Shown: in pieces, positions 1-4,870 of the stretch
How positions within the stretch are numbered: position 1 is the stretch's first letter
Layout: every line of letters begins with the position of its first letter
Origin: Eubacteriales bacterium
GTDB taxonomy: Bacteria > Bacillota > Clostridia > Acetivibrionales > STF1-152
Direction: 5' to 3'
Assembly: GCA_028703215.1 (NCBI GenBank)
Contig: JAQVNH010000082.1
Coordinates: 1-5,817, forward strand
DNA: 5,817 bases
The notes under the pieces: generated by a model
What the model was told of the DNA's origin: nothing
Database searches by the model: none
Seen by the model: the letters and a program-made list of their open reading frames with translations, nothing else
Translations under genes and position numbers: made by a program

Positions 1-25
1 TCAATCTCTCGCGGCACAGCAGGTT

Positions 26-1162
26 TTATGAGCCTTTGGACGGCCTTTTTTTGTCCTTTTTCAGAATTCCTTCAGTCACGTTATAATATGAGATGTCCTT
101 GTTTTTCAGGTTTTTGAATATCCGTTTATCAGTCGTTGTAATAAATGTCTGCACCCCGCTTATCCCCTTGATCAAATAGTCCCTTCTCTTTTTATCAAGC
201 TCGGACATGACATCGTCAAGAAGGAGCACCGGAACCTCGTCCGTCTCTTCCTTTATTATATCTATCTCGGCCATTTTTATTGACAGTACAGCTGCGCGCT
301 GCTGACCCTGCGACCCAAACGATTTTACGTCCTTGCCGTTTACATAAACCTCGAAGTCGTCCCTTTGGGGTCCCGAAAGAGTTGCTCCCATTTTCTGCTC
401 CCTGTCCCTGGAACGCTCAAGCAGTTTATTGAACAGATCCCTGATTTCATCTATATCTTCCATATTCTCTGCTCTGATCGACGGCAGATAGCGCATCTCT
501 AAATTTTCACCGTCTTCCGTAAGCGCAGAATGTCTTGCCAGCGCATTTCCGCTCAGCCTTTTTATGAATGCGTCCCTGGCTGCGATTATTCTTGCTCCGC
601 TTTCCGTAAGCGCGCTGTCCCAGATACATAAAGTGTCCGACAGTTTAGGATTTTCAACCATTTCTCTCAGAAGATTGTTTCTCTGTTCCAGCACCTTCAA
701 ATACTTTTGGAGGTCATAGAAATAAGTAGGCTTGATCTGGCTTATCGACATATCCAGGAATTTCCTTCTTTCTCCCGGCCCTTCCTTGATCATAAGCAGA
801 TCCTCGGGAGCAAACATGACTATTCTGAGTGTTCCCATCATTTCGCCGAGTTTTTTTACCGGGATCCCGTTTAAGCGAATGCTCTTTTTCTCGCCCTTTT
901 GTGATGAAATATCTATGGTTGGACTTCCATAGGCTCCTTCTATTTCCGCCGATACCGTATATCCCTGTCCGCCGAATTCAACGAGCTCATTGTCCTTTGC
1001 AGGCCTGTGCGACCTTCCGAACGCACAAAGGAACATTGCTTCGAGAAGGTTTGTCTTGCCCTGAGCATTGTTCCCGTATAATATATTGATATTGTTTTCA
1101 AATTCTGCCGACAAATTGTCGTAGTTTCTGAAATTACTTAATCTTATGTTTTTTACATACAA
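26..1162 (-). CDS. recF: DNA replication and repair protein RecF
   Basis: RecF is a cytoplasmic SMC-like ABC ATPase that binds gapped DNA with RecO and RecR and helps load RecA during gap repair. The 378-residue product has the expected family length (about 360-380). Visible motifs are the N-terminal 'IRLSNFRNY' strand-turn, Walker A with G30, G35, K36 and T37, the 'GPQRDD' block at 264-269, the ABC signature 'SFGSQGQQRA' at 281-290, and Walker B 'VLLLDDVMSELD' at about 312-323. The start is TTG at 1162-1160. It is chosen because the family N-terminus begins there and an AGGGGA ribosome site (1171-1176) lies 8 nt upstream. The tail after about residue 367 is lysine-rich and poorly conserved. 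It lies 64 bp downstream of yaaA and is probably in the same transcript. All catalytic motifs are intact. Family assignment is secure. Confidence 0.97.
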   Translation of the reverse strand: MYVKNIRLSNFRNYDNLSAEFENNINILYGNNAQGKTNLLEAMFLCAFGRSHRPAKDNELVEFGGQGYTVSAEIEGAYGSPTIDISSQKGEKKSIRLNGIPVKKLGEMMGTLRIVMFAPEDLLMIKEGPGERRKFLDMSISQIKPTYFYDLQKYLKVLEQRNNLLREMVENPKLSDTLCIWDSALTESGARIIAARDAFIKRLSGNALARHSALTEDGENLEMRYLPSIRAENMEDIDEIRDLFNKLLERSRDREQKMGATLSGPQRDDFEVYVNGKDVKSFGSQGQQRAAVLSIKMAEIDIIKEETDEVPVLLLDDVMSELDKKRRDYLIKGISGVQTFITTTDKRIFKNLKNKDISYYNVTEGILKKDKKRPSKGS

Positions 1163-1170
1163 TCGGTTTT

Positions 1171-1176
1171 TCCCCT
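1171..1176 (-). promoter_or_regulatory. Ribosome binding site deciding the recF TTG start
   Basis: On the minus strand AGGGGA lies 8 nt before a TTG codon. No ATG or GTG in the same frame gives a better RecF N-terminus, so this site supports TTG initiation. Confidence 0.6.
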
Positions 1177-1192
1177 AGGTATTTTATCTTTA

Positions 1193-1210
1193 CGCCGCAA
1201 GTCTCCGGCG
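1193..1210 (-). other. Short inverted repeat between yaaA and recF
   Basis: CGCCG (1193-1197) and CGGCG (1206-1210) are perfect complements with an 8-nt loop in the 64-bp yaaA-recF gap. No T tract follows on the minus strand, so it is not a convincing terminator. It could be an mRNA hairpin between two coupled genes or simply chance. Confidence 0.25.
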
Positions 1211-1226
1211 CGGTAAGTCCTTCTCT

Positions 1227-1430
1227 TTATTTGACTGAATAATCGGCTCCGTTTGCCGTGACCTTGTCTCCGGGTCGCAGCTTCCTCCCCCGCCGTGTTT
1301 CTTCTGTGCCGTTTACATGGATTTGCCCGCCTGCGATCATCCTGTCGGCATCTCCGCCAGAATATGCCGCTCCGCACCATTTCAGGAACTGGTCAAGTTT
1401 AATATATTCGGTGCTTATTTTTATATCCAT
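1227..1430 (-). CDS. yaaA: Small S4-domain RNA-binding protein (YaaA/RlbA family)
   Basis: This 67-residue protein is almost entirely one S4 RNA-binding fold. The stretch 'IKLDQFLKW' near residues 10-18, the 'SGGDADRMIAGGQIHVNG' region at about 24-41 (S4 turn and basic helix) and 'RRGRKLRPGD' at about 46-55 match the small S4 protein found between dnaN and recF in many Firmicutes (about 70 residues in B. subtilis). From family knowledge it is probably a ribosome-associated or ribosome-assembly RNA-binding factor. The exact RNA target is not established by this sequence. The ATG start at 1430 is the only option: the frame runs into a TAA upstream with no ATG, GTG or TTG between. The ribosome site is poor (GCGGGCG about 10 nt upstream), suggesting weak or coupled translation. 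It sits 79 bp after dnaN, and that gap carries the tandem repeat. Confidence 0.92.
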   Translation of the reverse strand: MDIKISTEYIKLDQFLKWCGAAYSGGDADRMIAGGQIHVNGTEETRRGRKLRPGDKVTANGADYSVK

Positions 1431-1450
1431 AATGGCTGCACGCCCGCTTT

Positions 1451-1520
1451 CTACGCTGCTCCACTCTTACTCTACTTGCGTAGTGCAGCTACGCTGATCC
1501 GTTCTTACCCTACTTGCGTA
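1451..1520 (-). repeat. Imperfect 38-bp-period tandem repeat spanning the dnaN stop
   Basis: The segments 1451-1482 and 1489-1520 match at 28 of 32 positions, offset by 38 bp. The differences are at copy positions 9, 13, 14 and 21. The copy at 1489-1520 contains the last codons and TAG stop of dnaN; the other copy lies wholly in the dnaN-yaaA gap. Each copy is bounded by short inverted ends (TACGC and GCGTA on the minus strand). The facing ends of the two copies form a 6-bp hairpin, GCGTAG (1478-1483) with CTACGC (1489-1494) around a 5-nt loop. The inside of each copy is purine-rich on the minus strand. Confidence 0.85.
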
Positions 1521-2607
1521 ACGGTACGATGAGGTAGATGTACTCGTCGCCTTCCAGCGGTTTAATAACGCAAGGCCCTACGTCGTTAGTGAAGCTTATC
1601 TCTACTTTTTCATCCTCTATGGCTCTAAGCGCTTCCATAAAATATCTTGGATTAAATCTTATCTCAAGGCTGTTTCCGCTCGTTTCGACCTTAAGCTGCT
1701 CGTTGGAATTTCCAATGTTTGTGCTTGTGTGTATCCTCATTTTTTCTCCGTTTATGTCAAAATTAAGCGGGTATCTTCTTTCGTCAGTGACTATAACAAG
1801 AGAGGCTCTTTCTATGGCGGCCAAAAGCACCGGCCGGTCAATCGTCAAAGTCGTTCCGTACTCCTCAGGTATAAAGCTTCTGTATCTGAAGTATTCTCCT
1901 TCCAGGAGCCTTGAGACCAGTTTATAGTTGCCCATATCGAATTGTATCTGATTTTTTGTGCTGTAGATCTCAACTTTTTCTTCCGAAGGCTGCAATATCT
2001 TTCCAACCTCGTTCAAGGTTTTGCCGGGCACCACTATGTTAAGAGTGAAGTCTTTGTTGTCTATGCTGCTTTTTCTCAGCGCCACTCTGTAGCTGTCACA
2101 AGACACCAGCGTCATTTGGCCTCCGACTATTTCGATAAGCGTTCCGGTAAGGATCGGCCTGTTGTCGTCGGGACTCACTGCAAATAGAGTTTGCCTTATC
2201 ATGTCCCTCAGCATTTTCTGGCTGATACTGAAAGCGTTTTCCTTTTTTATAACGGGCAGAGCCGGAAAACCCTCTCCTTTTAATCCGTTTATTTCGAAAT
2301 GCGATGCCTCGCAGTCTATTATAACTGTATTATTCTCATTTGCCTCTATCGAAACTTCGGCATCAGGAAGCCTTCTGACAATTTCACCGAACATTTTCGA
2401 ATTTATTACTACCGAACCTTTTCTTAAAACATCTCCGCTTATATAATATTCGATACCCATTTCAAGATCATTTCCCGTAAGCTTTATGCCGCTTTCACAT
2501 TCAATAAGTATCCCTTCCAGAACGGGAAGTGTCGACCTTGAGGATACCGCCTTTTGAACGGTATTTATTCCCTCCGTCAAAGCATCTCTGGAGCATACAA
2601 GTTTCAT
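1510..2607 (-). CDS. dnaN: DNA polymerase III beta subunit (sliding clamp)
   Basis: DnaN forms the ring-shaped dimeric clamp that tethers DNA polymerase III to DNA and recruits many repair proteins. The 365-residue product has the usual length for three clamp domains of about 120 residues each. Recognisable stretches are 'LPVLEGILIE' at 27-36, 'EGFPALP' at 112-118, 'RPILTGTLIE' at 150-159 opening domain 2, 'SCDSYRVALRK' at 169-179, 'VVPGKTLNEV' at 192-201 and the C-terminal 'YIYLIVPLRK', which supplies part of the partner-binding cleft. A longer frame starts at 2640, but the start at 2607 is preferred because 'MKLVCSRDAL' matches the family N-terminus and AAGGAGGG lies 5 nt upstream. It lies 258 bp after dnaA. 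The TAG stop falls inside a tandem repeat. The family's usual proline in the 'EGEYP' region appears as phenylalanine (F240), a mild departure. Confidence 0.97.
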   Translation of the reverse strand: MKLVCSRDALTEGINTVQKAVSSRSTLPVLEGILIECESGIKLTGNDLEMGIEYYISGDVLRKGSVVINSKMFGEIVRRLPDAEVSIEANENNTVIIDCEASHFEINGLKGEGFPALPVIKKENAFSISQKMLRDMIRQTLFAVSPDDNRPILTGTLIEIVGGQMTLVSCDSYRVALRKSSIDNKDFTLNIVVPGKTLNEVGKILQPSEEKVEIYSTKNQIQFDMGNYKLVSRLLEGEYFRYRSFIPEEYGTTLTIDRPVLLAAIERASLVIVTDERRYPLNFDINGEKMRIHTSTNIGNSNEQLKVETSGNSLEIRFNPRYFMEALRAIEDEKVEISFTNDVGPCVIKPLEGDEYIYLIVPLRK

Positions 2608-2612
2608 TTTTA

Positions 2613-2620
2613 CCCTCCTT
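2613..2620 (-). promoter_or_regulatory. Strong ribosome binding site of dnaN
   Basis: AAGGAGGG on the minus strand, 5 nt before the ATG at 2607. It fixes the start there rather than at the upstream ATG at 2640, which would place this site inside the coding region. Confidence 0.85.
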
Positions 2621-2625
2621 TTTAT

Positions 2626-2650
2626 TAAAAAGCGCAGCAATAAAACGCTT
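2626..2650 (-). terminator. Weak terminator-like hairpin in the dnaN leader
   Basis: On the minus strand AAGCG (2650-2646) pairs with CGCTT (2634-2630) across an 11-nt loop and runs into a tract of five T (2631-2627). The stem is only 5 bp, so it is at best a weak attenuator for transcripts arriving from dnaA. Confidence 0.25.
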
Positions 2651-2652
2651 AT

Positions 2653-2681
2653 TTTATATCAATAGTATATAAGATTTTCAG
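2653..2681 (-). promoter_or_regulatory. Candidate dnaN promoter
   Basis: On the minus strand CTGAAA (2681-2676, 4 of 6 matches to TTGACA) is followed after 17 bp by TATAAA (2658-2653, 5 of 6 matches to TATAAT). Transcription would start near 2646, leaving a leader of about 40 nt. A second -10-like TATACT lies just upstream with a poor -35. The region is AT-rich, so chance matches are likely. Confidence 0.3.
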
Positions 2682-2696
2682 TAATAATAACAGTAA
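2679..2696 (-). promoter_or_regulatory. Putative DnaA-trio / start of DNA unwinding element
   Basis: On the minus strand the 18 bases read as six trinucleotides: TTA, CTG, TTA, TTA, TTA, CTG. The other strand is therefore a 3'-to-5' run of AAT and GAC units, close to the DnaA-trio pattern (3'-[G/A]A[T/A]) through which B. subtilis DnaA loads on single-stranded DNA. It is preceded by a weak DnaA-box-like 9-mer (2701-2709) and the GC-rich island, and followed by AT-rich DNA, as expected. Confidence 0.45.
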
Positions 2697-2761
2697 GTGC
2701 TGTGACTATTGTTTATAACTGCCCTGCGGACCGCGCACCGCTGCATCTTAACTGTGGGGAA

Positions 2762-2794
2762 AGCTGTTGTAAACTTTCTGAATAGTTAACAGCT
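2762..2794. repeat. Inverted repeat in the dnaA-dnaN gap
   Basis: AGCTGTT (2762-2768) and AACAGCT (2788-2794) are perfect 7-bp complements separated by 19 bp. They lie between a weak DnaA-box-like site and a better one. This could be a binding site for a dimeric protein or an origin-structure element; no T tract supports a terminator. Confidence 0.4.
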
Positions 2795-2820
2795 CTTGGA
2801 TCTTCTGTATAAGAAAAAAG

Positions 2821-2829
2821 TTATCCACT
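2821..2829 (+). promoter_or_regulatory. DnaA box (one mismatch)
   Basis: TTATCCACT matches the consensus TTATCCACA at 8 of 9 positions. It lies 36 bp from the neighbouring box at 2857-2865, in the opposite orientation. Confidence 0.6.
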
Positions 2830-2856
2830 GAAAAGTATAAACATATCAACATATTT

Positions 2857-2865
2857 TGTGGATAT
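2857..2865 (-). promoter_or_regulatory. DnaA box (one mismatch) beside the dnaA stop
   Basis: The minus strand reads ATATCCACA, 8 of 9 to the consensus. It directly abuts the dnaA stop codon (2868-2866). Confidence 0.55.
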
Positions 2866-4200
2866 CTATCCGGAAATATTCCTTCTGAGTTCCTCAACGG
2901 TTCTCCTGGTATCCGGGTTGCCCTGCTTGTCATTCCCGATCTTCTCGCAGGCGTGCAATACCGTTGAATGGTCTCTTCCGCCGAAAACAGCGCCTATCCT
3001 CGGAAGCGACAAGCTTGTCATTTCCCTGCACAGGTACATGGCTATCTGCCTGGGGTAAGTTACATTTCTGCACCTGCTTTGGGATTTAAAATCTGAAGTC
3101 TTGATATCAAAAAATCTTGCGACAGCTTCAATGATCGTGCCGCAGTCAATGATCTTGTTGGCGTGTGCAGCCAGCATTTCCTTTAAAGCCTCTTCAGCGC
3201 TTTCTTTGCTGGTCTCGGTATTTGTAAGGGAGGAATAAGCCACCACTCTGTTAAGGGCTCCCTCAAGTTCTCTGATGTTGGAAGATATATTGTCCGCAAT
3301 ATACGCCATGACATCATCGGGCACTACCATCCCCTCTCGCTGGGCCTTTTTCTTGAGGATTGCTATTCTGGTTTCGAGGTCCGGCGCCTGGATGTCCGCG
3401 GTAAGACCCCACTCAAACCTTGAGCGCAGACGTTCTTCAAGGGTGGTCATTTCTTTGGGCGGCCTGTCGCTTGTTACGATAATTTGCTTGTTGGCTTCAT
3501 ACAAAGCGTTGAATGTGTGAAAAAATTCCTCCTGCGTGCGCTCTTTCCCGCCGATGAACTGCACGTCGTCAATAAGCAGGATATCTATGTTGCGGTATTT
3601 GCTGCGAAACTCCTCATTTTTGTCGTCTTTTATGGCGTTTATGAGCTCGTTCGTGAAACGCTCGGAAGAAACATAAAGAACTCTGAGCATTGGATTCTGC
3701 TTTATGATATAGTGCCCGATCGCATGCATCAAGTGTGTCTTTCCAAGACCGACTCCGCCATATAAAAAGAGCGGATTATAGGCTCTTGCGGGAGATTCCG
3801 CGACAGCGAGAGAGGCGGCGTGGGCAAACCTGTTGCCGTTCCCGATGACAAAACTGTCGAAAGTATAACGGGGATTCAGCAAAGACGCCAGTCTTTCGTC
3901 GTATTCAATCCTGCCTGCGGCTGGAGAGGCAGAGATATTTTCCGCATCTTCGGAAGGAGTGATGAATCTTATTTTAAATATTTTATGAGTAACTTGCAGA
4001 AACGCGTTTTGTATAAGAGAAGAATATCTTGATTCCAAAATTCCCTTATTGAATTCAGCCGGTACCTCAAGGATTACTGTTTTCCCGCTGGCGCTTTTCG
4101 GATTGATCGTTTTTATCCAGGTGTTGAAGCTTATTTCCGTTAATTCATTTTCAAGCAATGCGAGAACATTTTTCCATATTTCCCTGAGCTGGCTTCCCAT
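2866..4200 (-). CDS. dnaA: Chromosomal replication initiator protein DnaA
   Basis: DnaA is the AAA+ ATPase that binds DnaA boxes, melts the origin and helps load the replicative helicase. The 444-residue product is of normal length and complete in all four domains. Domain I is residues 1 to about 80 ('FNTWIKTINP' at 25-34), followed by a short linker (domain II, about 81-110). The AAA+ domain begins at 'YTFDSFVIGNGNRFAHAA' and has Walker A 'GGVGLGKTH' (148-156), Walker B 'LLIDDVQF' (208-215), sensor 1 'IVTSDRPPKE' (241-250), the arginine-finger region 'RLRSRFEWG' (257-265) and sensor 2 'NIRELEGALNR' (308-318). Domain IV has the helix-turn-helix with 'YPRQIAMYL' (382-390) and the signature 'GGRDHSTVLHACEKI' (407-421). 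The ATG at 4200 is preferred over the ATG at 4248 because 'LREIWKNVL' matches the family N-terminus and GGGGG lies 6 nt upstream. It is flanked by DnaA boxes on both sides. Confidence 0.98.
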   Translation of the reverse strand: MGSQLREIWKNVLALLENELTEISFNTWIKTINPKSASGKTVILEVPAEFNKGILESRYSSLIQNAFLQVTHKIFKIRFITPSEDAENISASPAAGRIEYDERLASLLNPRYTFDSFVIGNGNRFAHAASLAVAESPARAYNPLFLYGGVGLGKTHLMHAIGHYIIKQNPMLRVLYVSSERFTNELINAIKDDKNEEFRSKYRNIDILLIDDVQFIGGKERTQEEFFHTFNALYEANKQIIVTSDRPPKEMTTLEERLRSRFEWGLTADIQAPDLETRIAILKKKAQREGMVVPDDVMAYIADNISSNIRELEGALNRVVAYSSLTNTETSKESAEEALKEMLAAHANKIIDCGTIIEAVARFFDIKTSDFKSQSRCRNVTYPRQIAMYLCREMTSLSLPRIGAVFGGRDHSTVLHACEKIGNDKQGNPDTRRTVEELRRNISG

Positions 4201-4206
4201 GACAAA

Positions 4207-4211
4207 CCCCC
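4207..4211 (-). promoter_or_regulatory. Ribosome binding site deciding the dnaA start
   Basis: The minus strand reads GGGGG 6 nt before the ATG at 4200. The upstream in-frame ATGs at 4248 and 4236 would add residues with no resemblance to DnaA domain I. Confidence 0.6.
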
Positions 4212-4239
4212 GTTGAGCGTATTTAATATAAGGCATCAA

Positions 4240-4268
4240 ATTAAGCATTGATACCTAAAATGTGTAAA
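4240..4268 (-). promoter_or_regulatory. Candidate dnaA promoter overlapped by a DnaA box
   Basis: On the minus strand TTTACA (4268-4263, 4 of 6 to TTGACA) is followed after 17 bp by CTTAAT (4245-4240, 4 of 6 to TATAAT). The leader would be about 35 nt. The -35 lies inside the DnaA box at 4261-4269, so DnaA binding would block it. Both hexamers are imperfect. Confidence 0.35.
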
Positions 4269-4269
4269 A
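4261..4269 (-). promoter_or_regulatory. DnaA box TTTTACACA upstream of dnaA
   Basis: The minus strand reads TTTTACACA, which fits the relaxed consensus TTWTNCACA exactly. A weaker relative (minus-strand AATTACACA) lies at 4285-4293. Its position 60 bp before the dnaA start codon suggests autoregulation of dnaA. Confidence 0.55.
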
Positions 4270-4429
4270 CTATTTACTTTGTCATGTGTAATTTTTACCC
4301 AAGAACGGTTTTATCTTAAGCAGCGGCCATAAAATGCTTCACCGCTATGCAATGTAAACGCCTTGTAAAAACGGCGGCATATAACAATATATCAGAAACG
4401 TTTTTTTTAATCAAGACAAAAAAGGAAAG

Positions 4430-4438
4430 TTATCCACA
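4430..4438 (+). promoter_or_regulatory. Perfect DnaA box
   Basis: TTATCCACA, an exact match to the consensus, in AT-rich DNA upstream of dnaA. Confidence 0.85.
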
Positions 4439-4460
4439 AATATTTTTTAAAATCAAATAC

Positions 4461-4469
4461 TTATCCACA
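4461..4469 (+). promoter_or_regulatory. Perfect DnaA box
   Basis: TTATCCACA, an exact match, same orientation as the box at 4430. The 31-bp offset is close to three helical turns, so both would face the same side of the DNA. Confidence 0.85.
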
Positions 4470-4527
4470 ACCCTTTATTTGCCGCAGATTATTGCTGCAA
4501 GCGGCTTATGCGGCCTTAAATTAGTTG

Positions 4528-4557
4528 TTGACATGCAAACGGCTGGTGTATTATAAT
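4528..4557 (+). promoter_or_regulatory. Consensus promoter of rpmH
   Basis: TTGACA (4528-4533), an 18-bp spacer and TATAAT (4552-4557). Both hexamers are perfect housekeeping-sigma matches. Transcription should start near 4564, giving a leader of about 100 nt. The -35 lies 58 bp from the nearest DnaA box. Confidence 0.88.
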
Positions 4558-4572
4558 TGGAATGCTGTCCAA
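4557..4572. repeat. Inverted repeat at the rpmH transcription start
   Basis: TTGGA (4557-4561) and TCCAA (4568-4572) form a perfect 5-bp inverted repeat with 6 bp between. It begins at the last base of the -10 and spans the expected start point. The position suits an operator, but arms this short can arise by chance. Confidence 0.35.
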
Positions 4573-4649
4573 ATTCGGAAGCAAAAACTTGCAAGTCATA
4601 ATTACAGTATAACACAAGGAACAAGCTATATATTCGCATATGACCGGAC

Positions 4650-4656
4650 GGAGGAG
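4650..4656 (+). promoter_or_regulatory. Ribosome binding site of rpmH
   Basis: GGAGGAG 6 nt before the ATG at 4663. It excludes the longer open frame that begins at 4525. Confidence 0.85.
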
Positions 4657-4662
4657 CAATAC

Positions 4663-4797
4663 ATGAAGAGGACGTATCAGCCAAAAAAGAAACAGAGATC
4701 CAGAGAACATGGATTTATGAAAAGAATGAGCACAGCAGACGGCAGGAGAGTTCTGAGAAGGCGCAGGCTAAAGGGCAGAGTCAGACTTTCAGCTTAA
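4663..4797 (+). CDS. rpmH: 50S ribosomal protein L34
   Basis: L34 is a small, very basic protein of the large ribosomal subunit that packs into 23S rRNA. The product is 44 residues, the usual bacterial length. It starts with the near-invariant 'MKRTYQPKKKQR', continues through 'EHGFMKRMSTADGRRVL' and ends 'RRRRLKGRVRLSA', all diagnostic. The frame is open further upstream to 4525, but that extension includes the promoter and leader and is not coding. It is the first gene of the rightward set rpmH-rnpA-yidD-yidC, driven by a consensus promoter about 100 bp upstream. A hairpin beginning at the stop codon separates it from rnpA, fitting the known need for far more L34 than RNase P protein. Confidence 0.98.
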   Translation: MKRTYQPKKKQRSREHGFMKRMSTADGRRVLRRRRLKGRVRLSA

Positions 4798-4826
4798 GGC
4801 CTCGTAAAATGCGGTCTTTTTGTTTT
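4796..4826 (+). terminator. Terminator or attenuator between rpmH and rnpA
   Basis: AAGGCC (4796-4801) pairs with GGTCTT (4813-4818), including one G-U pair, around an 11-nt loop. A T-rich tail follows (4817-4821, G, then 4823-4826). The stem starts in the rpmH stop codon. It is short, so partial termination is more likely than a full stop. No separate rnpA promoter is evident in the 73-bp gap. Confidence 0.55.
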
Positions 4827-4858
4827 ATGCTCTTTTGAGCCCTCAAATCAATGCCGGC

Positions 4859-4865
4859 GGGGTGG
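4859..4865 (+). promoter_or_regulatory. Ribosome binding site deciding the rnpA GTG start
   Basis: GGGGTGG, 5 nt before GTG at 4871. It is an imperfect GGAGG-type site but the only purine-rich one near a plausible start. Confidence 0.5.
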
Positions 4866-4870
4866 ACATT

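Larger units (their letters stand above)
2608..2865. other. dnaA-dnaN intergenic part of oriC
   Basis: This 258-bp gap holds no credible gene. Reading from dnaA towards dnaN on the minus strand it contains two DnaA-box-like 9-mers with one mismatch each, a 7-bp inverted repeat, a weaker box (2753-2761), a GC-rich island (about 2721-2744), a trinucleotide-periodic stretch (2679-2696), and strongly AT-rich DNA (2641-2700) before the dnaN ribosome site. This matches the layout of the unwinding half of a B. subtilis-type bipartite origin. The function is inferred from layout and family knowledge. Confidence 0.75.
4201..4662. other. dnaA-rpmH intergenic part of oriC with divergent promoters
   Basis: This 462-bp stretch has no credible gene. 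It carries the dnaA leader, a minus-strand DnaA box, short inverted repeats (AGCGG 4322-4326 with CCGCT 4342-4346; CGCC 4359-4362 with GGCG 4373-4376), an A/T-tract region at about 4380-4460, two perfect DnaA boxes in the same orientation 31 bp apart, a GC-rich patch at 4481-4515, and the rpmH promoter and leader. Divergent transcription leaves from here in both directions, as at the rpmH-dnaA junction of many bacteria. Confidence 0.8.

Noticed and set aside
1..25. Start of a gene downstream of recF on the minus strand
   Set aside because: Only 25 bases remain; a GTG is present but has no ribosome site and too little sequence to identify.
1451..1520. CRISPR-like repeat pair
   Set aside because: Only two imperfect copies with a 6-bp gap and no spacers; one copy includes dnaN coding sequence.
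2608..2640. N-terminal extension of DnaN by 11 residues from an ATG at 2640
   Set aside because: The strong AAGGAGGG site and the family N-terminus both point to 2607; the extension would place the ribosome site inside the gene.
2753..2761. Additional DnaA box (minus-strand TTCCCCACA)
   Set aside because: Two mismatches to the consensus, so it is kept only as a weak possible site and not listed as a feature.
2748..2933. Minus-strand 61-residue frame across the dnaA end
   Set aside because: It overlaps the dnaA C-terminus in another frame and runs through DnaA-box sequence.
3855..3861. TGTCGAA, a possible Spo0A box
   Set aside because: It is inside the dnaA coding region, away from both origin gaps; a single 7-mer is expected by chance.
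4201..4248. N-terminal extension of DnaA by 16 residues
   Set aside because: The added residues do not resemble DnaA domain I, and GGGGG is well placed for the ATG at 4200.
4347..4556. Plus-strand 69-residue frame across the DnaA boxes
   Set aside because: It runs through the origin boxes and the rpmH promoter, has AT-driven composition and no known family features.
4475..4710. Minus-strand open frames of 64-69 residues over the rpmH promoter and leader
   Set aside because: They overlap a consensus promoter and the rpmH start, have no recognisable motif and lack ribosome sites I could support.
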